Both the position numbers and the translations under genes were made by a program. Below are positions 17,205 through 26,553 of a DNA stretch of 39,949 bases, in pieces (the stretch's first letter is position 1; each line of letters opens with the position of its first letter). The notes under the pieces were generated by a model. It worked only from the letters and a program-made list of their open reading frames with translations, searched no databases and was not told the DNA's origin. The DNA comes from Gammaproteobacteria bacterium (lineage in GTDB: Bacteria > Pseudomonadota > Gammaproteobacteria > Pseudomonadales > Azotimanducaceae), in contig VXSY01000015.1 in NCBI GenBank assembly GCA_009837725.1, positions 1-39,949 on the forward strand. Reading direction: 5' to 3'.

Positions 17205-20200
17205 TCAACCTGCGTTTAGTTCCATCCAGCACTTCAACGCTGGAGCCACACCCACGGGTGCGTCAATGCGCTTGAGGTAGGCGTTCTTGATGTGCCGCTC
17301 GACGCGGGTCCGGATTTCGATCAGGTCGCACTGGTCCATGTTGCACTGCCTCGGTGTGGTCGGTTTGGAGCGGATGCTTGCGACGATTTCACCCGGTTCG
17401 TCCAGCACGGCCTTGCTGTCGAGGTCGTAGAGATACCAGCGGGTCAATCCGGCCTCCTCGGTGAAATCGCCTAGTACCTTGTCCAATGCTGGCAGTGCGT
17501 AGCAGAGGAACACTCCACGCGCTCGGTCCGACACGCGCTCACGACCGCTGAATACGCCACCGGGCAGTTGGTTGAGCCTCTCTTCCAGCCCGTTGTCGGC
17601 TCGGAGAAGCGCCTGATACTCCAAGTGCATGTCTTCGACCGCTGACCGAGTGCCTTCGTAGGCTTCGTTGAATTCCCGCAACGCGTCGAAATCGTCTTCT
17701 GGCGTCAGCAGCTTGCGACCCTCGATACCAAGTGTTTTGGATATGAGCAGGGTTTTCTGCGTTACCCGTGTGTAGAGCGTGAGCAACGCATTGAGTTCGT
17801 CCGGCGGCAGGAAGTTCCAAAACCAAACCCGGCCGCGATTTTTCGCGACCTCCGGATGGTCCTTCGCGATTCGGCTCTCCGTTTCCTGGTTCATTCGACG
17901 GTCCACCCGCCCGATGCGCTGCATCAGGCGCACAGGATTCCAGTGGATGTCGTAGTTGACCATCCGAGCGGAGTCTTGCAGGTTCAACCCTTCGGAGAGC
18001 ACATCCGTCGAGATCAGTACGCGGATCTCTTGCAGCCCTAGGCTGGCTAGTTCGCCGGAGGAACTGCCGTTGTAGTACGGCGAGAAACGTCGGATGACAT
18101 CGGCCCGGTTCACCTTCGATCCGCTATCAACTTCGGCGACGCCATCGATGCCCGCTTCTTCAAGCTGGCGCCTCAGGTATCGAGCCGTGTCAGCAAACTC
18201 GGTGAAGATCAGAACCTTCTGCCCAGCAATGTTGCGCGACCTCAGGAGCCGGATAAGGCGTCGAAGCTTGTCGTCGTTGCTTGGCTGGAACTTGTGCGCC
18301 TCGTCCAAGAACCTCACGATCTGATCCAGATCTAGGAAGGTCTCCGAGAGCATCTCCGCCACGTCGTATTGGGCTCGATCGAGGCGCTCAACAGCATCGA
18401 GCATTTCGGGTGGAACAACGTCCTCGTCGGCGTCCTCGTCTTCGTCCTCGCCCCAGAGCTCGAGCTGCCGCTCCCCTGCTAGGCCGATGCTCTGTGCGTT
18501 CACCGCCATCCAACGGGCCAAGCGCCGCTTCTCGCTGGGCGTCTCGCTGTGCACTTCCGCAAAGGCGAGGAGCTTCTTCAGCAGGCGATCGCACGAAAGC
18601 TCAAACGCAGCTACCGAACTCTCGAAGCGCTTCAGGAAGTTCGTGCGGATCAGGCCGACAACCTGCTTTTGCCGGTTCTCATCGAACGGATCGATGTCCG
18701 TATCGGGCCCCGTGTACCAGTGAGCGGGGTAGTACATAGGTAACGTGAATAACGGGTTGTCGCGCTCGAAAGCCGCCTCGAACATCTCCAGTAAGCGGCC
18801 ATAGGTCTTGCGGATGGAGTAATTGGCCACGTGCGGGGCCTCACGGTCCGGAAACGCCGTGGCATTTCCTTTCTCGCGCAACTGGCTCTCGCGTGCATAT
18901 GCGCGGCTCCGTTGCACCACGAGGTGGCGGAAGATCTCATCGGTCCCAAGCAAGTCTTGCGCCACGCTGATGTGTTCGGCCACATCGCCCATTCGCTGGC
19001 GAATGTTGTGCTCCATCTGGTTCATGTGTGCGCGCAGATTGTTGACGCCCAACGTTCGAGCAAAGTACGTCTCGTCCCGGCGCGTAAAAAGCTCCGCCAT
19101 GTGGCGGAAGTCCGCCAAACGATTGTTGATAGGGGTCGCGGTCATCAGGAAGACGGTCTTGGATCTTGCGGTCTTGTCGAGCAGATCGTAGAGGCGGTAG
19201 TAGCGCGACGGGTCGCGCCCTTCTGCCGCGGGCCTTCCCGGATTGCGGAAGTGGTGTGCCTCGTCGATGATGACCACATCCGCCAGTTCTGCGATGCGCT
19301 CGAATCGTTCTGGGAACTCACCCTTGCGGCTCAGGTCGGTATGGCTGAAAACGGCCAGATTGCTGAAGTCCGAACCGCCGCTCACGCCCCCGATGTGTGG
19401 CAGCCATTCTTTCAGGTGGGGCTCCCACACGCCTTCCCTTGCGGCCTTTGGCGCGAATAGGACCACGCGCTTTCCCTCGTGCAGCACGAATCGCTCGATC
19501 AGCATAAGACCGACGAACGTCTTGCCGAGGCCGACGCCGTCACAAAGAAACGCGCCGCCGTGCTGGCGCGAAATCTTCATGAGGGCCCAATAGGCTTCTT
19601 GTTGGTAGCGGTCAAGGTGCCTGAACATGCGGGAGCGAGTCTCGTCCCATTCCGTGTCCGTCAGTTCGTGACCGCGGAAGAACTCCTGCAGCGCCTTTGC
19701 GTACACCTCGAACGGAGAGAAGGGCCGGGTGTGGCGTTCGATGGCGACGATGACATCGTCGGTAATCTCGCGTGCTTCGTCCCAGTGCGCCTCATACCAG
19801 TCTTGGAGTTGCGCGACCTCGCGTGCGCTCTGCACCTGCACGTTGAGTTCGATGTTCTGCGTGAGCCCCGGTCTCGTGAAGTTGCTCGAGCCCACTAGGG
19901 CTTGCGAGCCGATGACGTCCAAGCGTGCGTGCGTGATGTACGCCTTGGCGTGGAACTTGCCCCGGTCGTAGACCCGGCACTCGATCTTGCCGCTGCGCAG
20001 CGCATTGAGGATGGCCGGCACACCGCGCAGGAAGGGGTTGGCCTGCTTATCGGCCTCAAGGCTGCCATGAAGCCCGTCGAGCGCTCGCCCCTTTACCGCT
20101 TCAAGCAGCGCCTTGCGGGTACGGTGGCCCGTCTCGGCCCCCATCAGGATCCGGATGCCCTCTAGGTTCTGCCATTTCCCATCAAGGGTCAGCAATGCGC

Positions 20201-20336
20201 CAATCTCGAAGAAGCCCGTCGCGATGTCGAACGACCGCGAGATGTCCGCCCATTCTTCGAGGTAGCGCAGGCCTGTCCAGCCCGAGACGCTGTTGTCTAC
20301 GATGAAGAGCGGGCGCTTGTCGGCCTTGGTATTCAT
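17205..20336 (-). CDS. PLD-domain SNF2-family helicase
   Basis: 1043 residues. The N-terminal ~180 residues are a phospholipase-D-like domain: KFHAKAY with H129 and K131, then LVGSSNFTRPGL with N152; many DNA-processing PLD enzymes share this HxK and GSxN pattern. The rest is a SNF2-type superfamily 2 helicase: Walker A GVGLGKT at 267-273, DEAH at 358-361, MTATPINN, and QRIGRVDR near the C-terminus. Only one HKD-like site is seen, so a nuclease would need to be a dimer. Such PLD-helicase fusions are typical of restriction-like defence genes. The ATG at 20336 has no strong ribosome binding site. First gene of the five-gene operon. Confidence 0.9.
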   Translation of the reverse strand: MNTKADKRPLFIVDNSVSGWTGLRYLEEWADISRSFDIATGFFEIGALLTLDGKWQNLEGIRILMGAETGHRTRKALLEAVKGRALDGLHGSLEADKQANPFLRGVPAILNALRSGKIECRVYDRGKFHAKAYITHARLDVIGSQALVGSSNFTRPGLTQNIELNVQVQSAREVAQLQDWYEAHWDEAREITDDVIVAIERHTRPFSPFEVYAKALQEFFRGHELTDTEWDETRSRMFRHLDRYQQEAYWALMKISRQHGGAFLCDGVGLGKTFVGLMLIERFVLHEGKRVVLFAPKAAREGVWEPHLKEWLPHIGGVSGGSDFSNLAVFSHTDLSRKGEFPERFERIAELADVVIIDEAHHFRNPGRPAAEGRDPSRYYRLYDLLDKTARSKTVFLMTATPINNRLADFRHMAELFTRRDETYFARTLGVNNLRAHMNQMEHNIRQRMGDVAEHISVAQDLLGTDEIFRHLVVQRSRAYARESQLREKGNATAFPDREAPHVANYSIRKTYGRLLEMFEAAFERDNPLFTLPMYYPAHWYTGPDTDIDPFDENRQKQVVGLIRTNFLKRFESSVAAFELSCDRLLKKLLAFAEVHSETPSEKRRLARWMAVNAQSIGLAGERQLELWGEDEDEDADEDVVPPEMLDAVERLDRAQYDVAEMLSETFLDLDQIVRFLDEAHKFQPSNDDKLRRLIRLLRSRNIAGQKVLIFTEFADTARYLRRQLEEAGIDGVAEVDSGSKVNRADVIRRFSPYYNGSSSGELASLGLQEIRVLISTDVLSEGLNLQDSARMVNYDIHWNPVRLMQRIGRVDRRMNQETESRIAKDHPEVAKNRGRVWFWNFLPPDELNALLTLYTRVTQKTLLISKTLGIEGRKLLTPEDDFDALREFNEAYEGTRSAVEDMHLEYQALLRADNGLEERLNQLPGGVFSGRERVSDRARGVFLCYALPALDKVLGDFTEEAGLTRWYLYDLDSKAVLDEPGEIVASIRSKPTTPRQCNMDQCDLIEIRTRVERHIKNAYLKRIDAPVGVAPALKCWMELNAG

Positions 20337-20806
20337 GTCGTCGGCGGACTATCTCTGGGTGTATCTGATCGTACCATTGCGGCAATCGGGCGAGCCCGAA
20401 AACGGGGTCATTCGCCGATCGATTGGTCTACGGTGGCATCCGCATCGTCGCGGAACTGTTTAGCGTCAATACGGGGAGAGAGCGATGCCTTCTCTACGAT
20501 GGAAGCCTGGGAAGCAAACCGCTTGCGAAGGGTCGCGTGGTTTTTGGTTTCCGGGGTTCGGCTTCTCGGCACGACGTTAGCCTGTGCGCCACAGACTTGC
20601 TGATGGATGCCTGGAGACGCGGCCCGAGGCACGCGTTGCTTGGTTACCTTTTGCATCGCGGCGAGCGTAGCAGCAATCGGTGTGACGCGACTATCGAAGG
20701 TCGCCGTCGCTTTACATTTTCGCTAGCGGCCAACTCGATGGATGCCTCCGCCTTGGCCAGTCGTCATATAGACTGGCGACTTATCGACAACCGAGGGGAA
20801 TGGGAC
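20337..20806. other. Intergenic region upstream of the defence operon and SDR gene
   Basis: About 470 nt that should hold the divergent promoters of the helicase operon and the SDR gene. A possible -10 box for the operon is TACGAT read on the minus strand at 20368-20373, without a good -35. A short plus-strand reading frame at 20485-20580 (31 residues, GGGGAGAGAG upstream) is not recognised. A small palindrome cgggcgagcccg lies near 20387. Nothing else was supported. Confidence 0.35.
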
Positions 20807-21667
20807 ATGCAGGATGTGGCGGGAAAGGTAGCGTTCATCACCGGGGGTGCGAGCGGGATGGGGCTGGCGATGGCGCGGTCGTTCTCGCGAGCCGGGATGA
20901 AGGTGGTCATCGCCGATGTCGAGGAAGCCGCGCTCGCCACCGTGCGGGCGGAGTTTGAGGCGAGCAACGCCGAGTTTTTGGACCTCAAGGTGGACGTGAC
21001 CGACCGCGATGCGATGGCGGCTGCCGCGGACGCGGCCGAGGAGCGCTTCGGCAAGGTGCATGTGGTCTGCAACAACGCCGGCGTAGTGGCTGGCGGCACG
21101 GTGGATTCCCACACCTACAACGACTGGGACTGGGTGACGCGGGTGAACATCGACGGCGTGGTGAACGGCATCCAAACCTTCGTCGAACGCATCAAGCGGC
21201 ACGGCGAGGGTGGCCACTTCGTCAACACTGCTTCCATGGCGGGGCACATCGCCGTGCCGGCGCTCGGCATCTATGTGATGACCAAGTTCGCGGTTGTGGG
21301 CATCTCCGAGACGATGCGAACGGATCTCGCACCGCACAACATCGGCGTCTCCGCCCTCTGCCCGGGCGTCGTCAATACCAACATCTTCACGTCCGAACGT
21401 AACCGACCCGAGTCGCTGCCGGGAGATGCACGCCCCGCCCTCATGCGCGACGCGCCGCCTGAGGAATGGGACAGCCGGCTGGAAGACCTCCGCCACCGCT
21501 CCCTCGACCCCGCCATAGTCGGCGACATGGTCCTTCACGCCATCCGCGAAAACGAGTTCTACATCTTCACCCACCCCGAACTGAAGGAAATGAGCGACCA
21601 ACGCTTCGAGGAAATGGCGGGCGCCTTCGAGCGCTGGGCGACCTATCGGGAAGAACGAGGCGTCTAA
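20807..21667 (+). CDS. Short-chain dehydrogenase/reductase family oxidoreductase
   Basis: 286 residues. Classical SDR: cofactor motif TGGASGMG at 12-19, NNAGV at 89-93, catalytic Ser143, Tyr156 and Lys160 (YVMTK). An acidic residue after strand 2 (IADVEE) suggests NAD(H) rather than NADP(H). The ATG at 20807 is preferred because GAGGGGA lies just upstream and the conserved N-terminus begins there; an in-frame ATG far upstream adds unrelated residues. The substrate is not predictable. It is monocistronic, with ileS convergent on the other side of a palindrome. Confidence 0.92.
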   Translation: MQDVAGKVAFITGGASGMGLAMARSFSRAGMKVVIADVEEAALATVRAEFEASNAEFLDLKVDVTDRDAMAAAADAAEERFGKVHVVCNNAGVVAGGTVDSHTYNDWDWVTRVNIDGVVNGIQTFVERIKRHGEGGHFVNTASMAGHIAVPALGIYVMTKFAVVGISETMRTDLAPHNIGVSALCPGVVNTNIFTSERNRPESLPGDARPALMRDAPPEEWDSRLEDLRHRSLDPAIVGDMVLHAIRENEFYIFTHPELKEMSDQRFEEMAGAFERWATYREERGV

Positions 21668-21701
21668 CGTCACGCCTCATCGTCGGTATGACGGGGCCCC
21701 T

Positions 21702-21730
21702 GGGGGCGAGGGCAAGATGCCCTCGCCCCC
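21702..21730. repeat. Palindromic repeat, long-stem copy, between convergent genes
   Basis: Perfect 12-bp arms (left arm gggggcgagggc) around the loop aagat, between the stops of the SDR gene and ileS. It could act as a two-way transcription barrier, but no T-run follows, so a Rho-independent terminator is not supported. The loop and inner arm match the copies near 25039 and 25142. Confidence 0.75.
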
Positions 21731-21737
21731 AAGAACA

Positions 21738-24700
21738 TCAGCCACCGGCCACCACAATGCTGTAGTCGAGGCGTTTGCCGTCGATGGTGGCTGATAGATC
21801 CTGCGACTTCCCGGCCGCTCCCTCGGCAAGGCGCAAGGCCAGAACTTCACCGGCGATGTAGTCGTGGTGTTCGGCCATCGCCGCTTCTAGCTCGGCATCA
21901 GCCGTGTAGGCAATTTCGATTCGGTCGGTGACTTCAAGCCCCAACTCCCGCCGTGAGCGTTGGATGCGGTTCACCACCTCGCGGGCGAGGCCCTCTCGCA
22001 CCAGATCCGGCGTGAGGGTGCAGTCGAGGTCGATGGAGACGAGGCGGTCGGAAACCGCATTCGTGCCCGGCATGGCCTCGCGGAAGACGTTGATCTCTTC
22101 GATGGTGAATGTCTCGCCGTCGAGGGTCAGCGAACCTTCGGCCTGGAACGCCTCCAATGCCTCGACATCGAGCGCCTCCACCTGCTTCTGCACCTCGCGC
22201 ATCCGACGGCCGAGCCGCTTCCCAAGCACCGGGAAGTTGGGCTTGGCGTAGAGCCGGATGTACTTGCTCTCGTCTTGCTCGTAGCGCACCGCCTTCACGT
22301 TGAGCTCGCGACGAACGGTGTCCTCAAGGCTCCGAAGACCATCGAGCAAGTCGGCATCGCGGTGGACGATGGTGAGCGACGCGAGCGGCGTGCGGATGCC
22401 GATCTTCACTTCCTCGCGCTTGCGTCTTGCGAGCAGGATGACGCGCTGCATTCGCGTCACCGCGTCTTCGAGCGCCGGCTGGGTTAGGTGGGGCTGCGCT
22501 TCGGGATAGTCGAGCAGGTGCACGGAAAGCGCGGCGCCTTCGTCCGCGTCACTTCTCTCGCGCGCGGAGGCCCCTCGCGCTCCCCCCAGCCGCGACAGCG
22601 ACAGGTAGATGTGGTCCGCCAGAAACGGTGCAAACGGCGCCATCGCCGCAGATAGCTCGTAGAGGGTGGTGTAGAGCGTCGCGTAGGCCGCCTGCTTGTC
22701 CGCCGTCATGCCCTCGCCCCAGAACCGCGACCGGTTGAGGCGGATATACCAGTTGGTGAGGTCCTCAATGAACGAGAACAGCCTTGGCACGACGTTGTCG
22801 AGCCGATATCGCTCCATCTCGCGGCCGATGTTCGCCTTCAGCGTTTGCAGGCGCGACAGGATCCATCGGTCGAGGATGTTCGGGCTTGCGCTCCCGACTT
22901 CCGGCCCGGGAGACCACCCATCGATCTCGGCATAGGTCAAAAGGAAAGAGTGCGCGTTCTTCCATGGCAGGAGCGCCCGCCGCACCATGTCGCGAACGCC
23001 GTCGTCGGTGAAGCGCTGTTCCTCTGCCCGCACAAGCCCGGAGGTCATCAGGCAAAGCCGCACCGCGTCGGCGCCGAAGGTCTCCATGAGCTCTTCGGGC
23101 GGGGTGTAGTTGCGCAGGCTCTTGGACATCTTCTTGCCGTCCGCGGCCAGCACCATGCCGTGGACGATGACATTGCGAAACGCCGGCTGCTCGAACAGCG
23201 CAGCGGCGAGCACCAGCAACGTGTAGAACCAGCCCCGGGTTTGGTCCAGCCCTTCCTCGATGAACTCCGCCGGGAACCCTTCCTCAAACGCCTTGTGGTT
23301 CTCGAAGGGATAGTGCAACTGCGCATAGGGCATGGAGCCGGACTCGAACCAGCAGTCCAGCACCTCTTCCACGCGGCGATAGACGCCTTCCTCACCATCC
23401 ACGGTGAAGGTGAGGGGGTCCACATGCTCTCGGTGCAGGTCCGTGACGGTCACCCCGGTTAGCCCGGCGAGTTCTTCGACCGAACCGAGGCAGCGCACCT
23501 TGCCGGTTACGTCGTTTTCCCACAGCGGCAGCGGCGTGCCCCAGACGCGGTTGCGGGAGATGGCCCAGTCGATGGCGCCCTTGAGCCAATTGCCCATCCG
23601 GCCCTCTTTGAGGTGGCCGGGTACCCAATGCACCTGCTCGTTGGCGGCCACAAGCTTGTCTGCAATCTCGGTGACGCGCACGAACCAGGAAGGCACAGCG
23701 CGGTAGATGAGCGGCGTGTCGCTGCGCCAGCAATAGGGATAGCTATGGTTGATGACGGCTTCGTCGTAGAGCGAGCCGTTTGCCTTGAGGTATCTGGTGA
23801 TGGCCGGGTCGGCGTCCTTCACATACTGGCCGGCGAAGTCGCGCACCTCCTCGGTGAAGACGCCCGCCATCGTCACCGGGCAGGCGAAGGCATCGATGCC
23901 GGCGGCTCGCAGCACGCGGTGGTCGTCCTCGCCGAATGCCGGTGCTTGATGGACAAGCCCGGTGCCCTCGTCGGCGGTCACGTAGTCGTCGAGCACCACT
24001 TGGAATGCGCCGCGTGTGCGTTCGGTTTCGAAGTAGTCGAACAGCGGCTCGTAGGTGCGGCCTGCCAGGTCGTGGCCCTTCAGGCTCGCGACCACTTCAA
24101 GCTCGGAATGCCGGGAGCGATAGTGTTCGAGGCGCCCTTCGGCGAGATAGAACGTCTGGTTGCTTTCCGCGTCCCGAACCTTGACGTAGTCGATGTCCGC
24201 GTGGGCACAGACGGCGAGATTCGAGGGCAGGGTCCAAGGGGTGGTGGTCCAGGCTGCGAGGTATGCATCCTCGTCCTCAAGCTTGAAGAGCACTGTCACC
24301 GCGGGGTCCGTGACATCGAGATAGTTCAGCCCCGCCTCGAAGTTGGCCAACACCGTTTCCAGGGAGGTGGAGACGGGCATGACCTTGAAGCCCCTGTAGA
24401 TCAGGCCCTTGTCCCAGAGCTGCTTGACCACCCACCAGACGGACTCCATGTACCAGGCGTCCATGGTCTTGTAGTCGTTGTCGAAGTCCACCCAGCGGCC
24501 GAGACGCGTGATGGTCTTGCGCCACTCGGCGACGTAGCGTTCGACGATGGCGCGACAGCGGTCGTTGTAGCCGGCGACGCCGAATTTCGCCACCGCCTCC
24601 GCCGCCGACATCCCAAGGCTCTTGTCGATCTCCTGCTCGATGGGCAGGCCGTGGCAGTCCCAACCGAAGCGGCGGTCCACATAGCGCCCTTTCATCGTCC

Positions 24701-24950
24701 AGTAGCGCGGCACGACATCCTTCAGCGTGGAGCCCAGGATGTGGCCGTGGTGCGGCAACCCGGTGGCGAACGGCGGCCCGTCGTAGAAGACATAGGGCTG
24801 CTTGCCTTGCGTGCTCACCAGCGACTGCCGGAAGATGTCGAGCCGCTCCCACCGCTCGATGATCTCGTGTTCCATCGCCACAAGGGAAAACGAGGCACCA
24901 GAAGCGTTCTTGCGCTCCCCGGTTGCATCAGGCGACGGCTGGGCGGACAT
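21738..24950 (-). CDS. ileS: Isoleucyl-tRNA synthetase, eukaryote-like (class-2) type
   Basis: 1070 residues. It charges tRNA-Ile with isoleucine. HIGH-type motif HHGH at 67-70 in GLPHHGHILGS and KMSKS in DGKKMSKSLRNY, between them the editing (CP1) domain, and after it the anticodon-binding region. The features GWDCHGLPIEQEIDKSLG and FGADAVRLCL fit the long IleRS2 branch shared with eukaryotes, which in several bacteria is linked to mupirocin resistance; this is family knowledge, not a test. Start at ATG 24950 with GGAG upstream. An in-frame start at 25166 would translate the inverted REP pair and is rejected. Confidence 0.95.
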   Translation of the reverse strand: MSAQPSPDATGERKNASGASFSLVAMEHEIIERWERLDIFRQSLVSTQGKQPYVFYDGPPFATGLPHHGHILGSTLKDVVPRYWTMKGRYVDRRFGWDCHGLPIEQEIDKSLGMSAAEAVAKFGVAGYNDRCRAIVERYVAEWRKTITRLGRWVDFDNDYKTMDAWYMESVWWVVKQLWDKGLIYRGFKVMPVSTSLETVLANFEAGLNYLDVTDPAVTVLFKLEDEDAYLAAWTTTPWTLPSNLAVCAHADIDYVKVRDAESNQTFYLAEGRLEHYRSRHSELEVVASLKGHDLAGRTYEPLFDYFETERTRGAFQVVLDDYVTADEGTGLVHQAPAFGEDDHRVLRAAGIDAFACPVTMAGVFTEEVRDFAGQYVKDADPAITRYLKANGSLYDEAVINHSYPYCWRSDTPLIYRAVPSWFVRVTEIADKLVAANEQVHWVPGHLKEGRMGNWLKGAIDWAISRNRVWGTPLPLWENDVTGKVRCLGSVEELAGLTGVTVTDLHREHVDPLTFTVDGEEGVYRRVEEVLDCWFESGSMPYAQLHYPFENHKAFEEGFPAEFIEEGLDQTRGWFYTLLVLAAALFEQPAFRNVIVHGMVLAADGKKMSKSLRNYTPPEELMETFGADAVRLCLMTSGLVRAEEQRFTDDGVRDMVRRALLPWKNAHSFLLTYAEIDGWSPGPEVGSASPNILDRWILSRLQTLKANIGREMERYRLDNVVPRLFSFIEDLTNWYIRLNRSRFWGEGMTADKQAAYATLYTTLYELSAAMAPFAPFLADHIYLSLSRLGGARGASARERSDADEGAALSVHLLDYPEAQPHLTQPALEDAVTRMQRVILLARRKREEVKIGIRTPLASLTIVHRDADLLDGLRSLEDTVRRELNVKAVRYEQDESKYIRLYAKPNFPVLGKRLGRRMREVQKQVEALDVEALEAFQAEGSLTLDGETFTIEEINVFREAMPGTNAVSDRLVSIDLDCTLTPDLVREGLAREVVNRIQRSRRELGLEVTDRIEIAYTADAELEAAMAEHHDYIAGEVLALRLAEGAAGKSQDLSATIDGKRLDYSIVVAGG

Positions 24951-25038
24951 GACAAGGCTCCGAAAGCGGCCAGCAAAAAGGCGCGCATTGTAGAGGATGC
25001 GGCATTCCCCCTCGCCCCTCGAAGCCAGGGCCCTGGGG

Positions 25039-25076
25039 GCGAGGGCATCTTGCCCTCGCGCGCGCCGACAGGCGCG
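25039..25076. repeat. REP-like bipartite palindrome, copy 2a
   Basis: Palindrome with arms around the loop atctt at 25039-25059 (inner arm gagggc), followed by a GC hairpin cgcgcc, loop gaca, ggcgcg at 25061-25076. Inverted relative to copy 2b, from which it is 48 nt distant. Confidence 0.75.
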
Positions 25077-25124
25077 TTCCGGTTCGGACCGACAAACCAT
25101 GATCGTCAGCAACGTCGTCGGCGA

Positions 25125-25162
25125 CGCGCCTTGCGGCGCGTGGGAGGGCAAGATGCCCTCCC
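25125..25162. repeat. REP-like bipartite palindrome, copy 2b (inverted)
   Basis: GC hairpin cgcgcc, loop ttgc, ggcgcg at 25125-25140, then a palindrome (arm gggagggc, loop aagat) at 25142-25162. It is the mirror order of copy 2a; the pair lies between the ileS start and the YeiH gene. Confidence 0.75.
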
Positions 25163-25245
25163 CCAAAAAAACGCCCAGGCGCCTTGGTTTGCGTCCCTAC
25201 GAAATTGCTCCCATGCTTGCTGACAGACCTAGACAGCACAGCGAA

Positions 25246-26523
25246 ATGGCCGAAACAGACACGACCCCCTCGCCCCTCGCCTCAGAGGACTGGCTCGCCT
25301 GCTGGCTGAGCTTGGCTTTGCTCGTCCTACTGCTGGCCGGCGTTCGGTTCGATCTGCCCGCATTGTCGTGGTCGCCGGGCGCCCTCGCCGACGTATTCGC
25401 GCTCGGCAATCTCGTCGCCGTGCTCGCTATCGGCGCCCTGCTGATGGTCGTGGCTGCATTCGGCATCGCATTGATGCGGGAGCGCCTACGCCCCTTCCTC
25501 ATCGGCTTCCCCGCCGTGTTTGGCCTCGGCCTTGCTGCCCAGTTCATCGCCGGCAATGCCGGCATGAAAGCCGCCGGGCTCACCTATGTCATCACGGGCC
25601 TCGGCCTTGGGCTTCTCATCTCCAACCTCTTTCGCCTGCCAGGCTGGTTGCTGGGCGCAGTCCGCACCGAGTTCTATATCAAGATTGGCCTCGTCATCCT
25701 GGGCTCCAACATCCTCCTCGGCGACATCCTTGAGGCCGGCGTGCTGGGCATCGCCCAAGCCGCGCTCGTGATCTTGGTCATCTGGTATGTCGGCTTCTGG
25801 ATTGCCAAGCGACTCAAGCTCGACGACGACTTCGCGGCCATGCTGGCGACTGCCGTGTCCATCTGCGGCGTCTCGGCCGCCATTGCCGCCTGCGGCGTGC
25901 TCGGTGGCGACCGGCGCAAGCTCTCCTACGTCACCTCCCTCGTGCTGGTGGTGGCCGTGCCGATGATGCTCGCGATGCCCTGGATCATCGACGCGCTCGA
26001 CATGCCGGCCTTGGTGGGTGGTGCCTGGATTGGCGGCACCATCGACACTTCCGGCGCGGTGGTGGCGGCGGGAGAGCTCGTCGGCGAGTCCGCGATGAAC
26101 GCGGCGGTGATCGTCAAGTTCTCGCAGAACGCCATGCTCGGCATCGCTGCCTTCGCGCTGTCGATCTGGTGGACGTTGCGCAGTGGTGAAGCCACTGGGG
26201 AGAAGCCCTCCGCCCGCATCATCTGGGAGCGGTTTCCGAAGTTCGTCATCGGCTTCATGGCCGCCTCCGCGATCTTCTCGTTCTTGCTGAGCGCGGATTT
26301 CGTCGAATCCACCGCGGACCTGACGAAGGGCCTGCGCACCTGGTGGTTCACCTTGGCCTTCGTCTGCATTGGCCTCGAAACCCGCTTCCGCGACTTGGTG
26401 CGGATGGATGGCGGCCGGCCCGCCGCCGCGTTCCTCGCTGCGCAAGGCGTCAACATCGCTTGGACGCTCGTGGTCGCTTGGCTGCTCTTCGGCGGCGTGC
26501 TGTTTGCGGTGCCGTCGCTGTAG
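25246..26523 (+). CDS. YeiH-family membrane protein (putative sulfate exporter family)
   Basis: 425 residues with about ten hydrophobic segments. Family landmarks are SICGVSAAIAACGVLGG and GGTIDTSGAVVAAGELVG, conserved in the YeiH/UPF0324 proteins. The annotation 'putative sulfate exporter' of that family has little direct support, so the substrate is uncertain. The ATG at 25246 is used; an ATG at 25213 in frame is an alternative. Neither has a clear ribosome binding site. It is followed 30 nt later by the DapA-family gene in the same direction, so the two may share a transcript. Confidence 0.88.
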   Translation: MAETDTTPSPLASEDWLACWLSLALLVLLLAGVRFDLPALSWSPGALADVFALGNLVAVLAIGALLMVVAAFGIALMRERLRPFLIGFPAVFGLGLAAQFIAGNAGMKAAGLTYVITGLGLGLLISNLFRLPGWLLGAVRTEFYIKIGLVILGSNILLGDILEAGVLGIAQAALVILVIWYVGFWIAKRLKLDDDFAAMLATAVSICGVSAAIAACGVLGGDRRKLSYVTSLVLVVAVPMMLAMPWIIDALDMPALVGGAWIGGTIDTSGAVVAAGELVGESAMNAAVIVKFSQNAMLGIAAFALSIWWTLRSGEATGEKPSARIIWERFPKFVIGFMAASAIFSFLLSADFVESTADLTKGLRTWWFTLAFVCIGLETRFRDLVRMDGGRPAAAFLAAQGVNIAWTLVVAWLLFGGVLFAVPSL

Positions 26524-26553
26524 GATGCGTCGCGACTCAAGGCGCGGCACTAG

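Noticed and set aside
9585-20336. Identity as DISARM or BREX
   Set aside because: No DrmB, DrmC, PglZ or BrxC-like gene; the pair of helicase and methyltransferase alone does not define these.
20408-20656. 82-residue minus-strand frame
   Set aside because: Composition and lack of any motif suggest chance; it overlaps a region of likely promoters.
20423-20806. Long N-terminal extension of the SDR
   Set aside because: The SDR fold begins at 20807 with a good ribosome binding site; upstream residues are unrelated.
21702-21730. Palindrome as a Rho-independent terminator
   Set aside because: No T-run on either side; treated as repeat.
24951-25166. Longer start for ileS
   Set aside because: The added residues translate the inverted REP pair and do not fit the family; ATG 24950 has GGAG upstream.
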